This document shows, piece after piece, positions 1 to 10,156 of a DNA stretch of 64,000 nt (within the stretch, counting starts at the first letter, position 1; every line of letters starts with the position of its first letter). Below the pieces are notes generated by a model that was not told the DNA's origin, did not search any database, and saw only the letters and a program-made list of their open reading frames with translations. This DNA is from Calliopum simillimum. Its lineage: Eukaryota; Arthropoda; Insecta; Diptera; Lauxaniidae. The translations under genes were made by a program, and so were the position numbers. Where the stretch lies: assembly GCA_951812925.1 (NCBI GenBank), contig OX638370.1:41667948-41731947 (forward strand), in the 5' to 3' direction.

Positions 1-70
1 CCGTTGAGTTTCGATATTTTTGGTTTTGCAATCTATAGTTTCAAAGAACTTAAAAAACGTACTTTATATC

Positions 71-1235
71 GGTGCTCACGGTGGTTTTTAAAAAATTTTA
101 ATTTTTTGAAATACCACCAGCGATTTTTTTCAGGGATAATGTTGGGGGACCCTTCTAGTGTCAAAATCCGCGAACGGCGAAATCGAATGTCCAGCCGTTT
201 TTTTTTTTTCGACATTTTAATTTTTTAACGATTTTTCGGGTATGTCTCGGTGCTTATATGCATATTATGTACACATATATGAAGCACTCCACGCCAAGTG
301 TACCAACAAAAAAAATGTTTTTCTCCGATTTCGCTCAAATTTGGCAATATGGTAGATCCGGTGTGCAAGAATAACAATCCGGGAGGATTTGGTCCTAATA
401 CCATTTGTTGTTAAAATACGGGGTGTTGAAGATGGCGTTTTTAGTCATTTTCATGAAAAGGGTGTTTTTTAAAAAATTTATAGCTTACACTAAAATTTGT
501 ATATTGATAAATCTATGTTAATGGTCCCATTTACTTGAAGTGTTCTTTTTATAAAAAAATATTTCTTGGTGAAAAAAATGTTTTTTCACCAAAATTTTTT
601 ACACTTAAAAATACTTTTGAATTTTTTTTAAAAAAGCCCCCTTAGATTTTTTTAAAAGTACTTTAAATTAAAGCACAATTTATAAGCTTTAAAATGATGT
701 ATGACTCAAGACGGGATTCGGACGGTACATGGGAGTTTTTGGCTTTTGAACGACAGTGGCAAAACAAAATCCAACATGATCCAGCAATATAAGGAATACT
801 CGTACACTATATTTTAGTGACACCCCTGTGAGATTGCACTCCATAATGTAATTTTTAAATGGTCATTACTTTGTAGAAAACAATCATAGAACACCACTTT
901 ATAGCTCATTTTGGAGTTAAAGAATGGTATTACATGATTCAATAAAAAAAAAAGGCAGACGAATTTCGTCCGTACTGTATACAACCTCAAATATAGCCGG
1001 AAACCTAGATATTTCGCTTTGAGTTTCATGGTGTGATTTTAAAGTTAACATAACTTTGCAGAGAATTATTACAGATGAACATTCAATAGTTCAATTTAAA
1101 GCCAAAAGAAAGTACCAAATGCTTCTGGTAATAGAAGTTAAAAAAAAAATTTTGTGTGTCCTGCATATAACATCCAAAATAGCCAAAAATCGTGTTAAAT
1201 TAAATTAAAATTTTTTAAAAACCACCGTGTGCTGG
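71..1235. repeat. Possible old foldback, arms about 35 bp
   Basis: A segment at about 71-107 containing ACGGTGGTTTTTAAAA recurs inverted at about 1202-1235. The arms may be the remains of a foldback into which the 283-735 repeat later inserted. The match is short and AT-rich, so this is tentative. Confidence 0.25.
283..735 (+). repeat. Half copy of foldback family FB-A
   Basis: From GAAGCACTCCACGCC onward this matches the left arm of the complete foldback at 10157-13118, with few differences through GGGAGTTTTTGGCTTT. Only one arm is present, so it is a truncated copy or solo arm. No ORF is credible. Similarity stops just after 735. Confidence 0.75.
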
Positions 1236-2359
1236 CATAATTTAAAAAAATTATTTACTACGTACATGCTTATATCTTAAATATATACATTGTTTTGTGC
1301 CAAATTCCAGAATTTTGGCATTCGAAATTTTGCACCGATCTCAATAATTTTTCTTTAGTTTTTATTAAAATAGTTCTTGCCATTACAAAAAACAAACTCT
1401 GAGGTAAAGAATTGGGAATTTTAATCTGAATGAGATTTTTTAAGGAGCAGCAAGGGCAACGATAGGCAGTTTGCGATACCTCTCTCGAATTCTTCTTCGC
1501 TGATGTGGTATTACGTCGGAAAGCCATCTAGGGCATTCAAGCTAAAATGTGTATGAGTGTGCTGGTGGGCTTGATCAGTACCTCTCTCCGATGTAGCGTA
1601 ATCGCAGATACTTTTATTGTACAAACGTTTACGTTTCATTGCTTTGTAATGCTCAGTAGATCGGGGTGCAGCGAAAAAAGGCGCAGCACCAAAGAGTCGC
1701 AGCGAAGGTAAAAAAACATTGAAGGAATGGAGGTGAACGTTTTCAAATATAAAATATTTTATTATGTACAAAGTTTTTACACTCATACTCATGCTAATAT
1801 TGCTTCTGCAAAATATTTCTTCGAATTATACGACACTTTTTTACTCACTTCATATTTTATGATTTTTAGTTTATTTTTCCTTTTTGCATTTTTAATGATT
1901 TCAATTCAAACGAGAAGCCAATTAAGATTGTGTAACAAAAATTACTTAATTATTTACTTAAATCCGTATGTCAATTTATAAAAAATCTTTCAAATTAAAT
2001 GCTTTGTAATTAAATTTTCTGAAATTTGCTTGCGGCTATGTTATTTCCTGATGAATGTTTGCATTACATGAACCATAAAATTGTGCAATAACTTTACTTT
2101 AAATGCAATAAAATTGCATTTTAAATTCAAGAGTTGCATAAATTTTTCAACTTGCAAATTTCTTTGTTTTTACATGAACAAAAAAGTACATAGCAATTAA
2201 AGTTGGTGCATTGTAATTTTATTGCATAATTTTAGGCAAATAGTGATATTCATATAAATACATATATAGGGTAAGTGTACCGTATTACGGCATGGTGATG
2301 TACTCATCTCTTTTAGAATGGCTCCTATGCATACAACTCAATTCTAAGACCGGAAATAT
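736..2359. other. No gene seen; AT-rich intergenic DNA
   Basis: Only short chance ORFs occur here. The part at about 815-1100 resembles in style the interior of the hAT foldback at 8400-8640 (tracts around TTCATGRTGTSATTTTA), so it may be an old foldback interior. Nothing else is recognisable. Confidence 0.5.
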
Positions 2360-2990
2360 GAGATGTCATTACAATTGATAACACTGTGGAACAATTTCGA
2401 ACTCTTTTTAAAACACATGAGAAAAACCAAAAAATTCTTAAAATAAATGTTAAAAAAAAAATACCCATGTCTCGTGGTTTTTCTCCAGCACGTTACATTT
2501 TTTTTTAATCAAGTTTTGAAGTTTTTTTTTTCCACTGTATATGAAAAAAACAAAAATGCCGCATTCTTGTGTTAAATCGATGAATTTAACTATATGATCC
2601 TTACATTTGAGGTGTATCATGTGTTCAGCAAACTTATGCAGGATATTGCGGGGAATATTTTTTTAGAAACTTTTAACCCTGTTTGACCCCCACATGTGGG
2701 TCATTTTTGCCTTTTTCTAAAATAGGTACAAAAATTACACCCAAAACAGGGAAATATTGACTCAGTATGTACTACAGAAATATTTGCTGTAAAATTTCAC
2801 TAATAGTTTTTAAACACGTAATGGTCAAAATTTGAGCCCTAAACCAAAAAAAATCGTTAAAATCAATTAGGACTTTTCACATTGCATATTAATTACATCC
2901 CTGACGCGCTTACCTTAAGTTTTAAGAATTTTTCGTCTTTGGCAACCCTTAATGAAATTTTTTGTAGGATATTTTTGCAAAAAATTTTAA

Positions 2991-3053
2991 CCCATTGTGG
3001 CTCAGTTTAAGGAAAAGGGGTCACAAAGACCTATAAAAACAAGATATAATGGG
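2991..3053. repeat. Tiny TTAA-flanked inverted repeat
   Basis: CCCATTGTGG to TATAATGGG is bounded on both sides by TTAA (2987-2990 and 3054-3057), in the loop of FB-B. This is the layout of piggyBac-type miniature elements. At 63 bp and with TIRs of only about 6 bp it may be chance, but a related block at 47838-47910 has the same ends. Confidence 0.35.
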
Positions 3054-3282
3054 TTAATGAATTCTAGAAAAATGATCCTTGTGTGATTTCGTTATGATCT
3101 TGTGAGAACGAGTTTTGTCCAAAATGTTGTTTTAGAGTTTTACAGTGGGGTGAAATTTAGAAAATATTTATTGTTAGAACTGCTTACTGATTTCAACGAT
3201 TTTTTTGCTTTCGGGATAAAATTTTTCTTTTTTAGTGTTCAGCAACTAGTAGTGAAATTGAATAGCAAATATTTCTGTAGTA

Positions 3283-4106
3283 GAGTAGAACGGGGCAATG
3301 TCGTGCACTCAACTTTGACATGCTCGTAAAGCCGTACATCTCAAGCGAATGCGACGAGTAAGCATCCGATCGAAAAATAATTTCGTTGGTTACATCCATC
3401 CTCAAAATTTGTGGGGTAATGTCGTGCATTGTTTTCCGAGCATAGTAAAGGTACCAAAATGTGTAAGAAATGATAGGTAGTGATTCTATTAGAGAAGATT
3501 TAGCATTATCATGTATTTATTCATTATTATACAAGTGTGAAGTACATAATATGCTGTGTAGAGTAGAACGGGGCAATGTCGTGCACTCAACTTTGACATG
3601 CTCGTAAAGTCGTACATCTCAAGCGAATGCAACGAGTAAGCATCCGATCGAAAGATAATTTCATTGGTTACATTCATGTGTAACAACATTTGTGTAGCGA
3701 GAAATTATGTTTGTGTAAGTGAATGTGCACGACATTACCCCAATGGTCGTTTTAAGGGTCAACTTCGATAACTCGGTGAAGCCCAAAATTTTTTTCGAAA
3801 ACCAAATACTTATTTTCTTTGGCAGGATATTTCGTTTCAGAAAACACTTACCTGGTATATTTTCCCGCAAGGAAAATTATTTTTCTGACCCGATGAAAAA
3901 ACATTTTTATAGTCCCAAAAGCGTGCGTTTTGAAAAAAAGGTTACTCTGTAGAGACGAACTGGTGAAAATTGCTAGTATTATATGCATAAGCTCAGTAGG
4001 TCAGCAGGTCCCTACCTTACGAACAGTTGGTAAATCATTCAATTCTTTGGGCTAAAACAGCCAGTGCTCGACATTACCCCCTGCACGACATTACTCCGTT
4101 CTACTC
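3283..4106. mobile_element. TA-flanked MITE inserted in FB-B
   Basis: The ends are GAGTAGAACGGGGC and its inverse, and TA lies at 3281-3282 and 4107-4108. The opposite arm of FB-B (about 2730-2800) and the relative at 47960-47985 both preserve the uninterrupted site, so the insertion limits are directly visible. The terminal block with GGGCAATGTCGTGCA occurs twice at the left (3283-3400 and 3561-3680), suggesting an internal duplication or a tandem insertion. A TA duplication fits the Tc1/mariner/pogo group. No transposase remains. Confidence 0.8.
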
Positions 4107-4505
4107 TACATACTGACTCAATAATCCCCTGTTTTAGGTGTCATTTTTGTATCTTTTTAAGAAAAGGGCAAAAATTACCCACACGTGGAGGTTGTGCAGG
4201 GTTAAAATTTTTTAGAAAAATATTCCCCGCAATATCCTACATAAGTTTGCTGAACACATGATACACCTCAAATGTAAGAATCATATAGTTAAATTCATCG
4301 ATTTAACACAAGAATGCGGTATTTTTGTTTTTTCATATACAGTGGAAAAAAAAACTTCAAAAATCGATTAAAAAAAAAATGTGACGTGCTGGAGAAAAAC
4401 CACGAGACACGGGTATTTAACGTCTACTTTAAGAATTTTTTGGATTTTCTCATGTGTTTTTTTTTTTTTGTGTCGAACGGTGTAATCGATTGTAATTCAT
4501 AATTT

Positions 4506-6484
4506 GACCATCGTAATGCTGATATTGTAATAAATTTTAAAGTTTTAAGAAACATTGCGTTTGTCCTTTATTCCGGACTTTTTTTTTGCGTTGAACCTAA
4601 TTCCGTGCTTAGGTGCACCCAGGTTTTAAGAAAACTTTATTTTTTTCATATTCAAAAACCAAATGTGGTGGAATATATTCCTAGACGGCTAAAACGAAAT
4701 TCTCAATGGGTGTCCAAACACATTTTGACCTGAGGTGTCAGGAGGTCGTTTTATCTGAAAAATTTGGGAAAGTCCACATTTCCGATAATATACGACAGAG
4801 CCCATATTTGAGAAATATTAGATATGTTACGGGCCACCTTTCGAAATATTCTGAAGTAAAATTCAAAAAAATCGTATGTGGGTCGTGATTGGGTTAAAAA
4901 GTTTAAATCGCTCATAACGGCCGAATAACAGGTTCTAAAATTCTGAAAAAATTCCAGCAAACTCCTTGATAAAAAATAAATCGGCATTGCTTATGATGTT
5001 TTTTTAATCTAAGCCCCCCCCATGCCGAGTAAAAAACGAAAAAAGCTTAATTTCGCATATCGTCAAAAATCTCGTTTTTTACCCAAAACTTAGCGTTTTT
5101 AATTTTTTACCCGGCAGGGGGAACGGAATTACGTTCACTCACACAAATTTATGCACCTTATTACGTCATAAAGAAAATCGCCGTATTTTTGGTAAAATAT
5201 TATTCGTTTTGTCTTAAACTTATTAGAAATATGGAGTATATTTTGATTTAAAAATATTCGAAGAAGTGCTTGGTTTTCTTATTTTTCAACAAAGCACAAA
5301 AACTGACGGAATTAGGTACTAGCTCGTAGTTTGGTACAATTACCTTATATGGGACATTCCTTCGCCTATTGTAAGAAAATCTGCACAATTTGTTATAACA
5401 ATCAAAAAACTTATTAAATTCTACAAAATAAGATATGAATATAAAGCAAATCATATGAAATATGGGTCATTCCATGCCAAAACATACACCTCTTGGCTTT
5501 TGCATCTCTGATTTTTTTATATTTAATTTTCTGATTGGTATTGCTAAGAATAGCCTCAATGATTTCAAAATTTTTTTTATCCAATTGCACAGTGCTGTAA
5601 ATTTTTTACGAAATCCATACAGTTTGTAGAAGAATCTCCCATTTATATATATGTAAATACATATGTTTACGCTTTTATTTTGTGAACATATTTTAGCACA
5701 AAGCTCTTTATTTCTTCTTTGTTATATTCATTGAATAAATTTTCACAATATTCCTTATTTTGTTATGTTAATTTTGGAAAATCAATATAATTCCAAACAC
5801 ATGTTATCGCATATATCCTCATTCAATATAAAACATAAATTTTTCTGTTATCAACATATGAAATAAAATCTTGTTTTTGAAACTTGCATCTCTACATAAA
5901 TATATAAATAGTTCGTTTGGACATATGTACATATTGTCCATGCAAGTGATTTTTGTTTAAAATATATTCTTATACATATGTACATATGTATTTATAATGT
6001 TTCCATTCAAGTAAACATATAATTTTATATTTTGTATATTAATTACATACATCAAGCTTGAAACATAAACATACTTAATTTCTAAAAAAATTTATTGAAA
6101 TTTTATTGAATATTCCCGTTCCTACAGATGGCATAATTTCAAAATGTACCTTGGTCGCTATATTTTTTTATTTTTTTTTTTTGTCTATAAATTAAATTAA
6201 AGCTTCATAACAAACAGAAGTATTTAAATTTTTGTACTTAATAGATTGTAACGGGTGCGACGTTACAAATATGCTATTTTCGTTTTATGAGATTTGATTC
6301 CTCAGAGCTTAAGGATGAGAGGGGACGATTTGTGACAAGAAAATTTTTTAATTACACAGCAAAAGGTTTGGGTGTAAAATTCAAAACAAATTGGAATGAA
6401 TACAGATCCACACCAAACTTGGTATAAAATCTATGCTTCAATTTGGTATACAATCCGTTTATGCTTGTTCGTATAAAATGTATA
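4506..6484. other. No gene seen
   Basis: AT-rich DNA with many in-frame stops in all frames. The part near 4700-5130 is less AT-rich but matches nothing I recognise and has no ORF above 80 codons. Confidence 0.5.
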
Positions 6485-7390
6485 GGGTAAGGGAGGGAAA
6501 TATGGACTACGTGGGTAATATCGACCACACGGTTATTTCCCACTGCATACATAGGATTTACCGTTATTCATGTTCAAACTTAACGCTAATACCTAAAGCT
6601 TATAATAGGGCGATTTTAGCGTTCGGTGAAGTCGCATGTTTCTGTAAAGTTGATTTTTCAAAAAAAAAGATCAGTGATAATTTTTTTCTAGTGAGTATAT
6701 TTAATTATTTCACTTTAAAGACATCGCGTTTTTAAATAAATTGTTAATTATATAAAGTCAGTGAAAACCATTTATAATTTATTAGCACAAATAAGTTCAT
6801 TAACCAAAAGAGTTTTTGATAAAAAAAACCATTTATTTCACTAACACGTGCTGTGGGTAATATGGACCACCAAAGAAAAAAGCCTCAAAAACAAATGTAT
6901 TTATCATCTTTTTTAGATGGGGAATCTAGTTGCAGTTTTCATGACGAGTCTGATGGTCGCTATATGTAATTCGTTAACTACAAAGGAAAAAAATGATAAA
7001 AAATGCATACAATGTAATACCCTTTACTCAGAAGATCGACGTGGCGAATTTTGGGTTGAATGTGTAATCTGACGTTCTTGGAGTCATGAAAAATGTGACG
7101 GATGTGGAAGTGACATTTTTATATGCAACTTCTGTACCAAATAAACATGTGGGGCAATATGGACTATATAGTCCATATAACACTACACTTTTTTTTTATC
7201 TTCATTTTGAGTATTTTCAGTTTTTTAATTTTTTTTCTTTATCCTGATGAGATATTTATCTAAAAGTGAATCAGATCAAAGGTAAATTGTTTCCTTTAAT
7301 GAATGACATAAAATTAATTGTTTTGTTTTATGTATTTTTGGTTTTATTTAAAAAAGAAAGATGGGTGGTCCATATTTCCCTCCCTTACCC
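6485..7390. mobile_element. Decayed pogo-like transposon, 906 bp
   Basis: GGGTAAGGGAGGGAAATA starts the element and its inverse ends it. TA is duplicated at 6483-6484 and 7391-7392, and the flanks rejoin as a plausible host sequence. The motif ATATGGAC recurs near both ends and internally. The interior retains the C-terminal part of a transposase (see 6880-7144). The length is well below an autonomous pogo-like element, so the catalytic domain has been deleted. Confidence 0.8.
6880..7144 (+). pseudogene. C-terminal zinc-finger relic of a pogo-type transposase
   Basis: Conceptual translation gives an acidic, serine-rich linker (SSCSFHDESD) ending in a stop at about 6967. After a frame change, a cysteine/histidine finger at about 7006-7144 reads CIQC, then RGEFWVEC, SHEKCDGC and FICNFC. 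This spacing is that of the PHD-like finger at the C-terminus of many insect pogo/DDE_1 transposases. One expected metal-binding cysteine codon is replaced by TGA at 7070-7072. The DDE catalytic domain and N-terminal DNA-binding domain are absent. The finger assignment is from the visible motif; the family name is inferred from the finger plus the TA duplication. Confidence 0.7.
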
Positions 7391-7541
7391 TACGCATAAA
7401 GTATTAACACAATTTTAACTTTTTTGGTTTATTTGGAATCACTTTATAAAAATCTTTTATACTTTTCTTGCATAAAACTTATAAAAAAATTCGTATGAAA
7501 GTATTTTATACCTTTCTATATAAAATTCATACCATGCCCAT

Positions 7542-9196
7542 TAGAGCGCCCATATGTGCGAAATTCTGATTTTGTTTGCTCCCCGTCCATTTCCTGAAAT
7601 TAGAGGTCAAAAAAATAAGATCTCAAAAAAAAATTTGGAATCGGTAGTGGAAAAAACCCAGCCGGTTTTCGATCAAAGGTCGAAAAATTGACTAAAAAAA
7701 GGCAAGTCGCTTTGACTGCCCGTTACTTCAAAACTGTTAATTTTTTCATAATATTTTCAAGACAACTTTTGTAGAGCATGACTTGGTCTACATTATCTTT
7801 TTAAAAAATTTTGGTCAAAAAATTAAATTTGTTGTTGTTTCGGTAAAAAAACTTAAATTTTTTAAGAACATTTTTAATCTGGTAAGAAACCATTTCAGTA
7901 GTCATATTTCTTAAACTAATTTGGGATTGCTAAACACGAAAATAGCATTTATTTTCGTTTTAGTGCGTTTTTGGGCTGTTCCAGTAGAGATAATCGAAAA
8001 TTTCCAAATTCGTGCACGCAGTTCAGGAAAAAATTTCAATCAAGTTGTCGAGAACTGCACAAAGCTGTGAAATTGCACCTGAGCATTTACTGAATAAGAA
8101 AAAAAAGATTTCAAAATCGTTTCAAGGCATGGTTTTTAAAATGAGTTCGAAAAACGGTATTTAAAAAAACAACTACAAATCAAAATCAAAATAGTCATTT
8201 TAGATGTAGTTATTAATGTTGAATTCGAAATTAGACGCGAAATTGCTGTATCACTTATGGTTTGTGAGATATCTCACCCCTAATGTTCAAAAAACACGAT
8301 TCTGCAGGTTGTGTAGAACACGCACAAAATCGTTTTGGTCTTTTCTATTAAATGCGTCATTTAGCACTGTTTTTCTTCTTTAAAATGAGTTCCAGAATGG
8401 TCTTGTATGATTTTTCTTTAAAAAGTTATGACCATTTTAAAATAACATTATAAAAGATATGGTAATATGGCAATTGCTATAGAAAATCCATACATGATTT
8501 TTAACTTTCATGATGTCATTTTAAAATTATCATAACTTTTTGAAAAAATGTCGCACAAGCCCATTTCATAGCTCATTTTGAAGGCAAAAAGCAGTTCTAA
8601 ATGATGCATTTAATAACAACTAGCAATACTTTTTCTTGCATCCAATAAAAAAGCGATTAAAAAAAAAATTAAAATACTTCATTTTTTTCCAAACTTTGAA
8701 ACCGGCTCCATACCTTAAAATTTAATATTTTTGTAAAATTTTTCTTTTTAAATTAATTAACATTTAATTTCCTTTAACATAAGAATTTCATAACAAATAT
8801 TCCGCCCTTTAAAAATTACAAAAAACCAATTTATAGCAAAAAAGACATGAAAATTTTCCTAAAAAATTAAAATTTTTGTACCGAAACAGCAACAAGTTTA
8901 ATTTTTGGACCAACACTTTCTAAGAAGATAATGTTGACCTAATCATGCTCTACAAAAGTTGTCTTGAAAATATTATGAAAAAATGAACTGTTTTGAAGTA
9001 ACGGGCAGTCAGAGCGACTTCCCTTTTTTTAGTCAATTTTTCGACCTTTGATCGAAAACCGGCTGGGTTTTTTCCACTATCGATTCCAAATTTTTTTTTT
9101 TGAGATTTTTTTTTTTTGACCTCTAATTTCAGGAAATGGACGGGGAGCAAACAAATTCACAACTTTGCACATTTCATACATCTTGTGGGCGCTCTA
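7542..9196. mobile_element. hAT-type foldback, 1655 bp
   Basis: The element opens TAGAGCGCCCA and closes TGGGCGCTCTA, flanked by the 8-bp duplication ATGCCCAT (7534-7541 and 9197-9204). TAGAG fits the hAT terminal pattern YARNG, and the TSD fits nTnnnnAn. The arms extend about 270 bp inward and include GCTCCCCGTCCATTTCC and CGATCAAAGGTCG, each with its inverse at the other side. The interior is AT-rich with no transposase. It sits in an AT-rich tract only 151 bp from the pogo-like element. Confidence 0.85.
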
Positions 9197-9204
9197 ATGC
9201 CCAT

Positions 9205-9789
9205 ATAAAACAACATACTTACGCACAAATAATTTCATAATAAAAAACTATCATTCAACTTACAATAATTGCATATGTATATAAATTTTGAGAGAAACAA
9301 ATTTCATAACTTAAAATATTTTCAATTACATATTTCCTTAAAGCATACTAGTATAGTTATGTACATTTTGTTATTTTTCTATTACATTATCATTGTTACG
9401 AGAAAATTGCTTAAGTTAACGAATAATGGAGTTTATAGATTTTAACATTTTCATAGAGATTTTATCAGCTATTGAGAAGGTATTTTTTTTTTTTTTGTAG
9501 TTCTAGTTCACTCTTCAATACTTAAAATATTAAAACGTCCTTAAAGAAGAAAAAATATAAAAAATACTCATACTCAATTGTATACTTTTAAAATTGTACA
9601 ACGCTAATTCGTAAGAATGATATATGCACAGTTTATACTTAGTTTACAATTTCTTCTATCTGCTTCTGAACACACACCTTTCTTTTATAACTTAAAACAG
9701 CTTATCATACCACTTGACTTGAATACTATTTTTAAATAACTACTTAAATGATATTAAAATAAATGAAACACACATTTTATAATTTAAAT
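9205..9789. other. No gene seen
   Basis: AT-rich sequence between the hAT foldback and the dispersed repeat DR1, with no ORF or repeat that I recognise. Confidence 0.5.
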
Positions 9790-10156
9790 AACCCAACGGG
9801 AAACCGTTTTGAAGCTTTTGCTTATATTAGAGGTGCCACTCCCTCTTGTCCGAATTCGTTTAGTTTTTGCTCAGAGATTGCGCTTACATTTCTTAGTATT
9901 TATATGTTTTTTGGTTGCATTATCGTGAAAAATACTCAAAAAGTTGCATTTTGAATATATTTTTTGTTTGGGCGGTAGGCGTGTTCGTTGACCGATTTCA
10001 CTCATTTTCAATCCCCCGAGCTAACTTTAACGACAAAAGCTGTGCATCAAATTTCATTGAATTGTCTTGCTTAGTTTTCCCAAAAAATGTATTTCCACAC
10101 ACAGCCAGTCAGCCAGACAGATCGACTCAGGAGTTGACGCTGATCAAGAATATATG
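9790..10156 (+). repeat. Dispersed repeat DR1, left part
   Basis: Matches 24850-25370 on the same strand and 17340-17730 inverted. Landmarks are GGTGCCACTCCCTCTTG, CGTTGACCGATTTC and CAGCCAGTCAGCCAGAC, ending GACGCTGATCAAGAATA. The copy is interrupted by the FB-A foldback and resumes at 13119. Confidence 0.75.

Larger units (their letters stand above)
2360..4505. mobile_element. Foldback element FB-B with arms of about 450 bp
   Basis: The left arm (about 2360-2810) is the reverse complement of sequence at about 3239-3282 joined to 4107-4505. Shared landmarks are CATGAGAAAA near the outer ends, GGGGAATATTTTTTTA with TAACCCTG, and GACTCAGTATGTA near the loop. The right arm is split by the TA-flanked element at 3283-4106. 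No transposase is seen, so it is non-autonomous. A relative lacking that insertion lies at 47838-48200. The outer limits are approximate and no TSD could be fixed. Confidence 0.75.
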
